Numbered from the stretch's first letter, positions 42,301 to 51,832 are shown. The stretch: 64,000 nt of DNA from CAVVWJ01 sp965652025 (GCA_965652025.1 CBFGTM010000002.1:68349-132348); one strand, 5' to 3'. Translations and numbers: made by a program. The notes: generated by a model not told the origin, from the letters alone.

Positions 42301-43398
42301 CTATGGCTTCCCACCACCGGCCGCAAGGGTGCTCTCCAGCTGTCGCTTCAGCCGCGCTCGCTCGGTCTGGTATGCCGCCCATTGGTCATCCGGCATCTCT
42401 TGTCGCCTTTCGATAAACTGCGCGTCCAGGGCGGCGATGGTGTCCACCAGCTCGGAAGCGGTGCCGGACGAGCTGGGGCCCATCCTCCTGCCGATGCCGT
42501 ACCAGCCGGCTCCAACCAGACCGAGGGCCAGCAGGGCTATAAGGCCAGGCAGCATCCACGGTGGTGGTCGGAGCAGGCCGGGGACAGTCACCCGTAGAAC
42601 ACCGTTGGACGCCAAGGTGCCGCTCCAGCGTCGGAACACCCGGCCCTGAATGACCTGGCTATCCACTGGGGCAATGCCCGGCGCGGAGACTCGCACGCCC
42701 GGCTCTTCGGCCAGCACATTGAGCGACAACCCTCTCGGAACCGGTAATTCTATGAGCTGCCGGTCGGCCGGAATCTGGTACTGGAGGGTGAGCTGCTTCT
42801 CTCCGGGCGCGAGCGCCGAGGCCAGGACGAGAGAATCGCCCGCGCGAGTGACTGCGGCCGCGGACACATCCCCCTCACTTAACTCCAGGCCCACCGTTCC
42901 CCGGGGCAGGCTGGTACCCCAGGAGCCCCGCACGGTATCGGGGGCTACACGGGTGCGAATGCCCTCGTTCCGCAGCACCAGCAGGTCGAGAACACTGCGA
43001 GCACCGGTCTCGCCACCCGGACGGGTCACAACCAGGTGGCGCGCCTCCAACGCCACCGGTGCAACGCTCGAGGTGTCGTATACCACGATTCTCAAGCCGG
43101 TATCGGGCTTCGCCGGATTGGTCGCCAGCGGTGCCGAGAAGTATTCGATGCCTGCGTAGCGGGCACTGACCAGGTAGAAGGCGCCGGTATCGGGCCGAAA
43201 GTTGAACCGGAATCTGCCCTGCCGATCGGATCGAGTGGAGTCGACCGGGCCCTGGATCGCCGTTCCCACCCGATGGAGAACGGCGCGTACGCCGCGCACC
43301 GGCAGTGAGTCAGCATTCACCACTCGGCCGGCGGCAGGGATTTGGGCGTGCAACGGGAAGGAGAGAAGGGAGAGGACGAAACTGACGCAGCGGACCAC
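42301..43398 (-). CDS. Exported membrane-anchored protein with carboxypeptidase-regulatory-like domain
   Basis: A 365-residue protein of unknown role. Signal peptide about 1-19 (ending LHAQ), a beta-sandwich of the carboxypeptidase-regulatory/cna-B type (about 22-110; GRVVNADSLPVRGVRAVLHR), two more beta-rich domains, one membrane helix (about residues 281-303: LPGLIALLALGLVGAGWYGI) and a short cytoplasmic coiled coil (ALDAQFIERRQEMPDDQW...). GTG 43398 lies 8 bases after the preceding stop. Probably an envelope sensor or scaffold; no family name is justified. Confidence 0.75.
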   Translation of the reverse strand: MVRCVSFVLSLLSFPLHAQIPAAGRVVNADSLPVRGVRAVLHRVGTAIQGPVDSTRSDRQGRFRFNFRPDTGAFYLVSARYAGIEYFSAPLATNPAKPDTGLRIVVYDTSSVAPVALEARHLVVTRPGGETGARSVLDLLVLRNEGIRTRVAPDTVRGSWGTSLPRGTVGLELSEGDVSAAAVTRAGDSLVLASALAPGEKQLTLQYQIPADRQLIELPVPRGLSLNVLAEEPGVRVSAPGIAPVDSQVIQGRVFRRWSGTLASNGVLRVTVPGLLRPPPWMLPGLIALLALGLVGAGWYGIGRRMGPSSSGTASELVDTIAALDAQFIERRQEMPDDQWAAYQTERARLKRQLESTLAAGGGKP

Positions 43399-43406
43399 GC
43401 GCTTGA

Positions 43407-43898
43407 CTATGGATTGAACTTTCCGAAATCCTGGGGGTCCATCTTCTCCAGGTAGTCCTTGAGCTTGTCCGCCTCGAGCGAGGGAGAAGGCGGCTCGTCG
43501 GTTTCCACGCCGCTCTGGTCCAGCAGCTGGTCGCTGGTAAAGATCGGGGCCCGGGTCCGAAGCGCGAGAGCGATACTGTCCGAGGGCCGGGCATCGACCT
43601 GAAAGACCTGGTCCTCCCGGCGGATCAGCAGCTCGGCGAAGTAGGTATTCTCTTTGACGGCGCTGATCACCACTCGCCGAAGCTCGCCACCCAAGCCCAC
43701 CAGAATCTGCTTCAGGAGATCGTGGGTCAACGGGCGCTGCGCCTTCATCCCCTGCAGCTCCATGGCAATGGCGCTCGCCTCCGCCGGTCCGATCCAGATC
43801 GGCAGCACCCGCGACCCGTCCTTCTCACGAAGAATGACAACGGGAGTGTTTGTGGTCCGGTCGAGACCAAGGTGGGCCACAGTGACTTCAATCATCAA
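43407..43898 (-). CDS. Bifunctional nuclease family protein (BFN/DUF151)
   Basis: A 163-residue cytosolic protein of the DUF151/bifunctional nuclease family, found in many bacteria and some plants, where a nuclease activity is reported. Landmarks are LPIWIGPAEASAIAMELQG (about residues 32-50), RPLTHDLL and DARPSDSIALALR (about 102-114). The acidic C-terminus (after about 125) is a predicted UVR-like helix region. Six bases separate it from ahcY upstream. Confidence 0.88.
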   Translation of the reverse strand: MMIEVTVAHLGLDRTTNTPVVILREKDGSRVLPIWIGPAEASAIAMELQGMKAQRPLTHDLLKQILVGLGGELRRVVISAVKENTYFAELLIRREDQVFQVDARPSDSIALALRTRAPIFTSDQLLDQSGVETDEPPSPSLEADKLKDYLEKMDPQDFGKFNP

Positions 43899-43904
43899 TC
43901 GCGC

Positions 43905-45248
43905 TCAGGTACCGGCGTCCCAGCTGGCGAGATAGTCCACCTGTTCCGGCGTCAGTACGTCGATGGAAATTCCCATGCTCTGGAGCTTGAGCCGGGCGAT
44001 CTCCTGATCCACCGATACCGGCAGCCGATGTACCGACTTGCTCATCTTGGCGGCATCCCGGGCCAGGACTTCGGCTGCGAGCGCCTGGTTGGCAAACGAC
44101 ATGTCCATGACGCTGGCCGGGTGTCCCTCGGCCGCGGCGAGATTGATCAGGCGGCCCTCGGCCAGCACCATGATGCGTTTACCCTTGACGACGAATTCCT
44201 CTACCATGCCCCGCACATAGCGGCGTCCGCCGGCAATGCGGGCCAGGCCTTCCAGGTCCAGCTCTACGTTGAAGTGTCCCGAATTACACACGATGGCGCC
44301 GTCCTTCATGACGGCGAAGTGCTCGGGACGAATCACGTTGATGTTGCCCGTCAGGGTTATGAAGAGGTCTCCGATTGGCGCGGCCTCTGCCATGGGCCGG
44401 ACTTCAAAGCCGTCCATCCGGGCCTCGAGCGCCGGAATGGGATCCACCTCGGTGACGATGACGTGAGCCCCTGCCCCGCGTGCCCGGCTGGCGACGCCCC
44501 GCCCACACCACCCGTAGCCCGCGACCACCACGGTGCTGCCGGCCAACAGCAGGTTGGTGGCCCGCACCACCCCGTCCAGCGTGGACTGGCCGGTCCCGTA
44601 CCGGTTGTCGAACATGTGCTTGGTATTGGAATCGTTGACCGCGATGATGGGGAACTGGAGCACCCCTTCCTTGGCCATGGCCTTGAGCCGGATAACCCCG
44701 GTGGTCGTCTCCTCGGTGGATCCCCGCACCGCACTCACCAGCTCCTTCCGTTCCGCCGCCGAGAGGCCCTCCACCCACCGCCGTATGGGAGGCGCCAGAT
44801 CGTCCAGCCGGTTCAGCGCGATCATGTGCAGCGACCCCACCAGGTCGGCTCCGTCGTCCTGGGTCATGTGCGGTCCGAAGGCGAGCGCCTGGGCGATATG
44901 GCTATAGTAAGTCTCGTGGTCCTCGCCCTTGATGGCATACACGTGCACGCCATGGTCGCGCACCAGGTGGGCGGCCACATCGTCCTGGGTGGACAGCGGA
45001 TTGGAGGCGCAGAGAGCGACCTCCGCACCAGCGGCCCGCAGAGTCTGCATCAGGTTCGCGGTCTCGGTGGTGACGTGCAGACAGGCCGAGAGCTTGACGC
45101 CTTTCAGCGGCCGCTCCTTGGCGAACCGGGCGCGGATCTGACGGAGAACCGGCATGGAGCGCTCCGCCCACTCGGTACGACGCTTCCCTTCGTCCGCGAG
45201 CGTCAGGTCTTTGATGTCGTACTTTGCGCTGGCAGTCTGAACCGGCAT
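43905..45248 (-). CDS. ahcY: Adenosylhomocysteinase
   Basis: NAD-dependent hydrolase that cleaves S-adenosylhomocysteine, relieving product inhibition of methyltransferases; 447 residues. LSACLHVTTETANL (substrate), STEETTTGVIRLK, FDNRYGTGQSTLDG (catalytic Asp/Lys region), VVAGYGWCGRGVA (Rossmann loop) and CNSGHFNVE are in order. It lies 7 bases after metK, completing the SAM cycle. No SAH riboswitch is seen in front of it. Confidence 0.97.
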   Translation of the reverse strand: MPVQTASAKYDIKDLTLADEGKRRTEWAERSMPVLRQIRARFAKERPLKGVKLSACLHVTTETANLMQTLRAAGAEVALCASNPLSTQDDVAAHLVRDHGVHVYAIKGEDHETYYSHIAQALAFGPHMTQDDGADLVGSLHMIALNRLDDLAPPIRRWVEGLSAAERKELVSAVRGSTEETTTGVIRLKAMAKEGVLQFPIIAVNDSNTKHMFDNRYGTGQSTLDGVVRATNLLLAGSTVVVAGYGWCGRGVASRARGAGAHVIVTEVDPIPALEARMDGFEVRPMAEAAPIGDLFITLTGNINVIRPEHFAVMKDGAIVCNSGHFNVELDLEGLARIAGGRRYVRGMVEEFVVKGKRIMVLAEGRLINLAAAEGHPASVMDMSFANQALAAEVLARDAAKMSKSVHRLPVSVDQEIARLKLQSMGISIDVLTPEQVDYLASWDAGT

Positions 45249-45255
45249 GGGCTCC

Positions 45256-46479
45256 TCAAGGGGCGGCCGACAGCAGATCCTTCACGCGGTCGGGCTGCTC
45301 CCAGGTAAAGAAATCGACCTTGTGGCCGTTGTACTGTCCACTCTTCGGCTGGCGGCCGAAGTGACCATAACTCGCCGTCGGCCGGTAAATTGGCCGCTTC
45401 AACTTCAACGCGTCAATGATGCCCTTCGGCGTCAAATTGAACACTTCCTGCACCATCTTTTCGAGCTCGGAGTCCGGCAGTGCTCCGGTGCCAAAGGTCT
45501 GCACCATGACCGACACCGGTTGTGCCACGCCGATGGCATAAGCCACCTGAACCTCACAGCGCCGGGCCAGCTTGGCCTCCACGATATTCTTGGCCACCCA
45601 CCGCGCGGCATAGGCCGCCGAGCGGTCCACTTTGGAAGGATCCTTGCCACTGAACGCCCCGCCGCCGTGTCGGGCCATCCCACCGTAGGTGTCCACGATG
45701 ATCTTGCGGCCGGTGAGCCCGGCGTCCCCATGGGGACCCCCGATGACGAACCTCCCCGTCGGGTTGATTAGAAACTTAGTCCGGTTGGAGTCCAATCCAG
45801 CCTTCTCCAGCACTGGCCGAATGACTTCCTGGACCACGGCGTCGCGGATGGTACCGTGGGCCAGCTGCCGGCTCCCGTTCCGCTCCGCATGCTGGGTGGA
45901 CACCACAACGGTCCGCACGGCAACCGGCTGATCACCTTCGTATTCCACGGAAACCTGGGACTTGCCGTCGGGTCGCAGCCATTCGATCCGGGGATGCCCG
46001 TTGAGGCCCTTGCGCACGGCCGCGAGCCGCTCGGCAATGCGATGGGCAAGTACGATGGGCAACGGCATGCGCTCTCGGGTCTCGTCCGTGGCGTAGCCGA
46101 ACATCATGCCCTGGTCGCCGGCGCCCTGTTCCTTTTTGCCGCCCGCATCCACACCCATGGCGATATCGGGTGACTGACGGTCAATCGTGGTCAGCACCGC
46201 ACAGGTGCGCCCATCGAACCCGTAGGAAGCGTCGGTGTAGCCGATCGACTCCACGGTCTGCCGTACCAAGTCGGGAATGTGAACGTAGGTGCTGGTAGTG
46301 ATCTCCCCCGCGACTACGGCCATGCCGGTGGTGACCAGCGTTTCACAGGCCACCCGCGCGGCCGGGTCCTGGGCCAGAATGGCATCCAGCACCGCGTCGG
46401 AAATCTGGTCGGCGACCTTATCCGGGTGGCCTTCCGTGACTGACTCGGAAGTGAAGAGGTGATTCTTGGTACCAGCCAT
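45256..46479 (-). CDS. metK: S-adenosylmethionine synthetase
   Basis: Makes SAM from methionine and ATP; 407 residues. FTSESVTEGHPDKVADQISD (residues 8-27) holds an active-site His and Asp; GAGDQGMMFGYA and GGAFSGKDPSKVDRSAAY are signature stretches (ATP/Mg). It follows ptsI by 59 bases and precedes ahcY by 7. No SAM riboswitch is visible in the 59-base leader. Confidence 0.98.
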   Translation of the reverse strand: MAGTKNHLFTSESVTEGHPDKVADQISDAVLDAILAQDPAARVACETLVTTGMAVVAGEITTSTYVHIPDLVRQTVESIGYTDASYGFDGRTCAVLTTIDRQSPDIAMGVDAGGKKEQGAGDQGMMFGYATDETRERMPLPIVLAHRIAERLAAVRKGLNGHPRIEWLRPDGKSQVSVEYEGDQPVAVRTVVVSTQHAERNGSRQLAHGTIRDAVVQEVIRPVLEKAGLDSNRTKFLINPTGRFVIGGPHGDAGLTGRKIIVDTYGGMARHGGGAFSGKDPSKVDRSAAYAARWVAKNIVEAKLARRCEVQVAYAIGVAQPVSVMVQTFGTGALPDSELEKMVQEVFNLTPKGIIDALKLKRPIYRPTASYGHFGRQPKSGQYNGHKVDFFTWEQPDRVKDLLSAAP

Positions 46480-46538
46480 GGAGTCTTGAATCTCGGGCAG
46501 TGGGGTGGACGGCCTCGGGGCGCAGGGCCGGTCCGGTG

Positions 46539-48350
46539 CTAGACGTTGCTCTTTCCGGGGGGCAAGGTAGCCACGCGACCACGGCCAGGCAACGCCGAAT
46601 GGGGATCGAGCAGGCGTATGTCCATGGACTCGCCGACCACCTCGCGGAGCACGTTGCTGACTTCAGCAGCACTGCTGGCCGTGAGCGCCGCGCTGGCCGC
46701 CCTGCGTGCCGAATCTTCCGGGACGGAGCGCACGACCCATTTGACCAGCGGCAGCGCCGGGGGGGATACACTGAGGGTGTCGTAGCCCAGGCCCAGGAGA
46801 AGGACGGCGCTGAGTGGCTCCGACGCCATCTCACCGCACACGCTCACGGGGAGACCGGCCGCTTTCCCGACCTCCAGTACCCGCTGAAGCTGGCGCACGA
46901 CGGATGGATCGTGCGGAGTAAAGCGGTTGGCGAGTCGGGCGTTGCCCCGGTCCACCGCCATGGTGTACTGGGTGAGATCGTTGGTCCCCACACTGAAGAA
47001 CGCGCTCACCTCGGCCAGCCGGTCGGCCATGAGAACGGCGGCGGGTGTCTCCACCATGACGCCCACCGGAACCGAGGGAGCCGCCCGCACCCCGGCCTTC
47101 TGTAGTGCGCGGGCCTCCTCGGCGATGATTTCCCTGGCTTCTTCTACTTCGTGAACCGTGGTCACCAGGGGAAGCATGAGGTGCAGATCATGCCCAGCCG
47201 CCGCCCGGAGAACGGCGCGTACCTGAGGGCGGAATACCTCCGGCTGGTCGAGGCAGACCCGGATCGAGCGCCAGCCGAGAAACGGATTGGCCTCGACCGG
47301 AGCGTTGAAGGAAGCCGGAAACTTGTCGCCTCCCAGGTCAAACGACCGAATAACCACGGTGTGTTCGGGGAATGCCAGCGCGACCCGGCGGAAGTATTCG
47401 GCTTGTTCGTCCTCGGTCGGAAGGCTGGCACGTCCCGTCAGGAGGAACTCGGTGCGGAGTAGCCCAACGCCCTGAGCACCGTGCCGGAGCGCAGCCTCGA
47501 TCTCCTCGGGCAGGTCTACGTTGCCCATCAAGGTGATGGCCCGGCCCGAGGGAGTGACCGCCGGCTCTCCGACCACGCTTTCCAACTGGAGCTCCAGCCG
47601 GTGGCGGCGGCTGACCTGGACCTTGGCCTCTTCCAGCTCATCCTGATTGGGATCGAGGACGATGGTGCCGCTCTGCCCGTCCAGCAGCAGTGTCGTTCCG
47701 TTGGAGATCAGGCTGAGCGCGCCGGGGGCGCCCATGACCGCGGGGATCCCCAAAGAATGCGCCAGAATGGCCGCGTGCGCCGTCCGAGTCCCCTCCTCGC
47801 TGACCAAGCCGACGACGTGCTCGCGGTCCAGCTGGACCGTGAGTCCGGGGGAGAGCTCATGCGTCACGATGATGACCTGTTCCTCGCCGGGAACCGACCA
47901 GATCTGGTTCTCCGGCCGCCCCAGGAGGTGGTGGAGCATGCGCATCTGAATCGCGTGCAGGTCGGCCAGCCGCTCGCGCAGCCGTGCAGCTCCGGACCAG
48001 AGGGCGCGCAGCTCCAGCGCTCTGAACTCGTAGGCCGTTTCCGCGCTGAGTTGGTTCTTGCGAATCAGGGTTTCGACCGACCGGAGAAAGTCCTCGTCCT
48101 GGGTGAGGAGGATCTGGGCGTCGAAGATGCGCGATTCTTCGGGACCGGCCCGCTGCAGAACCCGTTCACCGAGCTCCTTCAGGTGGGAAACCACCGCATC
48201 CACCGCTTCGCGGAGGCGACGCACTTCGCCTTCTACTTCATCCGCGCGGACGGCTCGGTCCTTGACCTCGGGAAAATCGAAGCGAACCGTGAGTGCCGGC
48301 GCACAGGCCACTCCGGGCGAGACCCCGATCCCCCTGAGAACTCGGCTCAC
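46539..48350 (-). CDS. ptsI: PTS enzyme I
   Basis: Phosphoenolpyruvate-protein phosphotransferase, 603 residues. The phospho-His lies at His192 in GTRTAHAAILAHSLGIPAV, replacing the usual GGRTSHTAI, a small change around the active His. LLRTEFLL, GGDKFPASF, VGVMVETPAAV and VSVCGEMASE (catalytic Cys) define the PEP-binding barrel. It overlaps ptsH by 4 bases. The C-terminal 25 residues are an extension beyond the E. coli length. Confidence 0.96.
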   Translation of the reverse strand: MSRVLRGIGVSPGVACAPALTVRFDFPEVKDRAVRADEVEGEVRRLREAVDAVVSHLKELGERVLQRAGPEESRIFDAQILLTQDEDFLRSVETLIRKNQLSAETAYEFRALELRALWSGAARLRERLADLHAIQMRMLHHLLGRPENQIWSVPGEEQVIIVTHELSPGLTVQLDREHVVGLVSEEGTRTAHAAILAHSLGIPAVMGAPGALSLISNGTTLLLDGQSGTIVLDPNQDELEEAKVQVSRRHRLELQLESVVGEPAVTPSGRAITLMGNVDLPEEIEAALRHGAQGVGLLRTEFLLTGRASLPTEDEQAEYFRRVALAFPEHTVVIRSFDLGGDKFPASFNAPVEANPFLGWRSIRVCLDQPEVFRPQVRAVLRAAAGHDLHLMLPLVTTVHEVEEAREIIAEEARALQKAGVRAAPSVPVGVMVETPAAVLMADRLAEVSAFFSVGTNDLTQYTMAVDRGNARLANRFTPHDPSVVRQLQRVLEVGKAAGLPVSVCGEMASEPLSAVLLLGLGYDTLSVSPPALPLVKWVVRSVPEDSARRAASAALTASSAAEVSNVLREVVGESMDIRLLDPHSALPGRGRVATLPPGKSNV

Positions 48351-48619
48351 GGCACCGTCTCACCGAATCCGGTGGCCACCAGATCGGCTAGCGCTTTTGC
48401 TGCCTTCTCGGCATCCGGCCCGCTCGCGCGAATGGTGATGGAGCTGCCACACTCGGCAGCCAGCATCATGACCCCCATGATGCTCTTGCCGTTCACCCCG
48501 ACTCCGTCCTTGCTGATTTCGATCTCGGAATCAAAGGTGCTGGCCAGCCGTACAATGCGCGCGGCGGGACGGGCATGGAGCCCCTCGAGGTTGACGATCT
48601 TGGCCTCACGCTCGATCAC
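48347..48619 (-). CDS. ptsH: HPr phosphocarrier protein
   Basis: Small phosphocarrier of 90 residues between enzyme I and EIIA. The GTG at 48619 overlaps the EIID stop as GTGA and puts phospho-His at exactly residue 15 (EGLHARPAA) and the regulatory serine at exactly 46 (GKSIMG). Both sites are present, so it can be a PTS carrier and a substrate of the HPr kinase encoded at 50867. The reading to 48778 is rejected. Confidence 0.96.
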   Translation of the reverse strand: MIEREAKIVNLEGLHARPAARIVRLASTFDSEIEISKDGVGVNGKSIMGVMMLAAECGSSITIRASGPDAEKAAKALADLVATGFGETVP

Positions 48620-49350
48620 AGCCCGAGTCTCCGGAAGAGCAGTAGCAGAATCATGGCCGTGATGGCAAAGCGTACGGACGTAAGTCCCGGTCCGAACCAG
48701 CGGGTGAGCGCGAAGCCGGCCACGGCCACTCCTGCGGCACCTACTACCCCGCCCCAGCCGAAGTCGTGCAGGTACCACCGGGCCACGACCGGGATGGTCG
48801 CTCCAAGAGCGAATCCGGCGGCGGGGCTGACCCGTTCAATGGCACCGGGCAGCCAGGAGCTTCCGATGGCCGCGCCTACGCGCATCCCGGAAGCCATGCC
48901 GGTGCGTAGCGACCAGAACCCGGTCCAGATCCGAATAGCATTGTACACGAGCAGAAATCCGATGATGGCCCACCAGCCTGCCCCCAGGATTGCAGCGATC
49001 AGCGCCAGACCTATGAGCGCCGGCACGAGGCCGGCCCAGAACAATTGGTCGCCCATCGATCCGAGCGGGCTGCACAGCGCGGTTCGGAGGCGCACGATCT
49101 GGGGGCCAGGAATTCCTTCGTACTCCGCCCTCGCGGTGGCGCCCAGTGCCAGGCCGGCCAAGTTGGGATTGCAGTTGAAGAACTCGGCAGAGCGTACCAC
49201 CGCCTCGCCGTGCCGCACCGGATCCACGGCCTTCAGGTCTTCCAGCAGCGGCTCGGCGGCGTACCCCATTCCAACCCCGAGCATGCGCTCGTAATTCCAG
49301 GTGCCCTGAACGGCGAAGAGCCGGAGCAGGGCGCGAATGCGCCGGTTCAT
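48616..49350 (-). CDS. PTS mannose-family EIID subunit
   Basis: Membrane subunit of a mannose/fructose/sorbose-type PTS permease, 244 residues. GTWNYERMLGVGMGYAAEP (about 15-33) and FFNCNPNLAGLALGATARAEYEG are characteristic, and LGSMGDQLFWAGLVPAL begins the hydrophobic half. ATG 49350 overlaps EIIC (ATGA); a reading to 49398 adds 16 residues without support. Confidence 0.92.
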   Translation of the reverse strand: MNRRIRALLRLFAVQGTWNYERMLGVGMGYAAEPLLEDLKAVDPVRHGEAVVRSAEFFNCNPNLAGLALGATARAEYEGIPGPQIVRLRTALCSPLGSMGDQLFWAGLVPALIGLALIAAILGAGWWAIIGFLLVYNAIRIWTGFWSLRTGMASGMRVGAAIGSSWLPGAIERVSPAAGFALGATIPVVARWYLHDFGWGGVVGAAGVAVAGFALTRWFGPGLTSVRFAITAMILLLLFRRLGL

Positions 49351-50027
49351 GCCAGCACCGCCAGCACGATGCCCGCGCCGAATCCGGCCAGCAGCCACTT
49401 GAGCCTGGTGCCGCGCCCCGAGCCTCGCACCGCGCCGCCGAAAGCGGCTGCGAGGCCCGAGCCGATGGCCACCAGCGTGAAGGCAACCGCCGACTGGCGG
49501 TCGAGCCGAACCGATTCCGCGATAGTCGAGGCCAGTACCAGACCGGTTAAGGTGACGATGAAACCGCGAAGGGCGTCCCGCACCAACGCTCCGTATTGCA
49601 GCCAGCGGATGGCACTGCTCTCACCCGCCGCCAGCGCCGCGGCCCGGCGCTGGATTGCCCGCGCGTTCCAGCGGCGCACCACCTGGAGGCTCCACCCCCC
49701 CAGGACCGCCAGCACGAGACCCAGGGCTACGCTTACTCCCAAGCCAAGCTGCCACGGAGTGCCGACGCCGAGGGCTACTGCGCCGACCGTCGCGGGACCG
49801 AAGTCGGGGTAGCGCACCGCGCCGACCGGGAGCACATCGAGGGCAAACAGCTCGAACAGCGCACCGATTCTCAGACCAGCCTCGACGTCGCCCGCCAGCG
49901 CGCCGGCAACCGTGCCCGCCACCAGCGGCCGGGAGATCATGGCCTGGGGGACGCTGACCAGGTCCAGGGCCACGAGCGTGCCCCAGAGCAGCAGAGGCAG
50001 AACTACTTGGGGAGAGAACTCGGTCAC
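49347..50027 (-). CDS. PTS mannose-family EIIC subunit
   Basis: Channel-forming membrane subunit, 226 residues and about six membrane segments. LDLVSVPQAMISRPLVAGTV and DVEAGLRIGALFELFALDVLP near the N-terminus match mannose-family EIIC proteins. Coupled to EIIB and EIID by 4-base overlaps. Somewhat shorter than E. coli ManY. Confidence 0.9.
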   Translation of the reverse strand: MTEFSPQVVLPLLLWGTLVALDLVSVPQAMISRPLVAGTVAGALAGDVEAGLRIGALFELFALDVLPVGAVRYPDFGPATVGAVALGVGTPWQLGLGVSVALGLVLAVLGGWSLQVVRRWNARAIQRRAAALAAGESSAIRWLQYGALVRDALRGFIVTLTGLVLASTIAESVRLDRQSAVAFTLVAIGSGLAAAFGGAVRGSGRGTRLKWLLAGFGAGIVLAVLA

Positions 50028-50500
50028 CCCAGGTTCCTCAGAGGGACGGCGGGTGTGGTGGGCAGGTCTTGCGCGGTGATAACGGCTCCGCCCTGCTCCA
50101 GCGTGGTCAAGGTGCGTAGCTCCTGATCGGTCAGGTAGAGGAAGGGCAGTCGTTCCCGGCGGCCAGGGCGATGATGGATCCCACCCAGATTGATCCGATG
50201 CACGATGGCGGGATCGGCGGCGTGAAGGGCAGCCATGGTCTCGAGATCACCGGTCAACACCAAACCTCGCTTCCCGTTCGTCTGCCATTCCTCGAGGTGG
50301 CTGATCGCCTCGGCCACGGATACGAAGCGCACCTCGATATCCGGCGCCACCGCCATGCGGTAGAGCTCCTGCTCCCAATCGCTTTGAGCCACCTGATCGT
50401 CCACCAGGATGATCAGATTGATCCCCATCGGCCTTCCCCACCCAATTACCACCTGACCATGGATGAGGCGGTCATCGACCCGGCAGAGCACAATGGACAT
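50024..50500 (-). CDS. PTS mannose-family EIIB subunit
   Basis: Cytosolic phosphotransfer subunit of 158 residues. RVDDRLIHGQVVIGW carries the phosphorylated His14, invariant in this family; NLIILVDDQVAQSDWEQEL follows. Separate EIIA and EIIB genes are used here, unlike fused ManX. Start ATG 50500 shares one base with the EIIA stop. Confidence 0.94.
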   Translation of the reverse strand: MSIVLCRVDDRLIHGQVVIGWGRPMGINLIILVDDQVAQSDWEQELYRMAVAPDIEVRFVSVAEAISHLEEWQTNGKRGLVLTGDLETMAALHAADPAIVHRINLGGIHHRPGRRERLPFLYLTDQELRTLTTLEQGGAVITAQDLPTTPAVPLRNLG

Positions 50501-50874
50501 CAGGGGATCCGGATGGATTTCTCGCCGGCGGTTACCACGCGCGCGGCTGCATCCGCGGCACTGAGGTTCCGATGAAAAACGAAATCGACGAGCATCGCGA
50601 GGTTTACCCCGGTGACCACCTTGACCGACGGCTCTCCCCGGAGTCGCTTGAGCACCGCGAAGGAACAGGATCCACTGGCCAGATCCACGAACACTACTGC
50701 GGGGCGGCCCCCGACGGCACTGAGGACTCGCTGCTCCAGCGTATCACGATCACAGCCGGTGTTGGAGACCGGCACCAGAGCTCCCTGGATACCGCTGATC
50801 TGCTCCGCTGCCTGTACCAGGGCGCCTGCCAATGTGCCATGGCACACCACCACGCCGAGCAGCTCCTCACTCAT
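50500..50874 (-). CDS. PTS mannose-family EIIA subunit
   Basis: Cytosolic EIIA of 124 residues. LGVVVCHGTLAGALVQAAE carries the accepting His12 and GRPAVVFVDLASGSC is the second strand characteristic of EIIA-Man. It overlaps hprK by 8 bases. Confidence 0.92.
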   Translation of the reverse strand: MSEELLGVVVCHGTLAGALVQAAEQISGIQGALVPVSNTGCDRDTLEQRVLSAVGGRPAVVFVDLASGSCSFAVLKRLRGEPSVKVVTGVNLAMLVDFVFHRNLSAADAAARVVTAGEKSIRIP

Positions 50875-51832
50875 AGTCCTCCTGCAGGTATTCCCGCACC
50901 CCGCGCTGCTCCTTCATGCGTTTGATCAATCGGGCGTTGAACGCCGCTGCCACATCGACACCCGAGTACCGGAGCAGATGCATCATGGCCACTACCTCGG
51001 AGATAACCGTGATGTTTTTCCCCGGATTGAGCGGCACGACGACCCGGGGCACGGCAACATCCAGAATGGTGGTCTCTTCCCGGGAGAGGCCGCTCCGGTC
51101 GGTATCCTTCGCGGTTTCCCAGTCCTCCAGCTGGACCACCACCTCGATCCGCTTTTGTTGCCGCACGGAGCGAACACCGAACAGGGCCGGGATGTCGATC
51201 AGTCCGATCCCGCGAATCTCCATGTGATGCGCAGCGAGCTCGTGCCCGCGCCCGATCAGGACATCATTGCCTCGCCGGGTCACCTGCACGACGTCATCGG
51301 CCACCAGGCGATGACCCCGCTCTACCAGGTCGAGCACGCATTCGCTCTTGCCGATGCCGGACCGTCCGACAAACAGGAGACCGACACCATAGACGTCGGC
51401 CAGGGAGCCGTGGAGGGTCGTTCGGGGCGCGAATGCTTCCTCGACAATCGGCTTGATCCGGCGGTAGAACTCCGAGGTCTTGAGCTTGCTCCGAAGTATG
51501 GGCACGCCCTTGTTCCGGGCCAGCTCCAGCAGCTCGACCGGAACCTCCTGGCCCTTGGTCACGAAGATGCACGGCAGGTCAAAGCTGAAGAACGTAGTGA
51601 GCGACTGCCGCCGTTGCTCCGGAGACAGCGAGTTCAGGTAGGTGATCTCGGTCTCGCCCAGGACATGCAGTCGGTTGGCGGCGAACCGCCCGGTGTAGCC
51701 GGCCAGGGCCAGCCCGGGTCCGGCGACCTCCGCGGCGGTCATCTGGCGGTCCAGGCCCAGCTCACCGGTCAACGGTTCGAGCTGGAGCGGGTCCCCTCGG
51801 CGGGAGAGAAAGTCACCCAGCCGGAGCATCAA
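50867..51832 (-). CDS. hprK: HPr kinase/phosphorylase
   Basis: Phosphorylates and dephosphorylates Ser46 of HPr. The 321-residue protein has an N-terminal sensor-like domain (1-130), a P-loop GRSGIGKSECVLDLVERGH (about 152-170), ADDVVQV, and MEIRGIGLIDI, the HprK signature. In Gram-positives it drives carbon catabolite repression; here it is encoded beside its substrate. No CcpA gene is in the window. Confidence 0.95.
   Translation of the reverse strand: MMLRLGDFLSRRGDPLQLEPLTGELGLDRQMTAAEVAGPGLALAGYTGRFAANRLHVLGETEITYLNSLSPEQRRQSLTTFFSFDLPCIFVTKGQEVPVELLELARNKGVPILRSKLKTSEFYRRIKPIVEEAFAPRTTLHGSLADVYGVGLLFVGRSGIGKSECVLDLVERGHRLVADDVVQVTRRGNDVLIGRGHELAAHHMEIRGIGLIDIPALFGVRSVRQQKRIEVVVQLEDWETAKDTDRSGLSREETTILDVAVPRVVVPLNPGKNITVISEVVAMMHLLRYSGVDVAAAFNARLIKRMKEQRGVREYLQEDYE

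Noticed and set aside
43722..45308. A 528-codon plus-strand frame
   Set aside because: Antisense to ahcY; composition is that of a complementary shadow.
46480..46538. SAM or SAH riboswitch before metK
   Set aside because: The 59-base leader is too short and shows no conserved riboswitch core.
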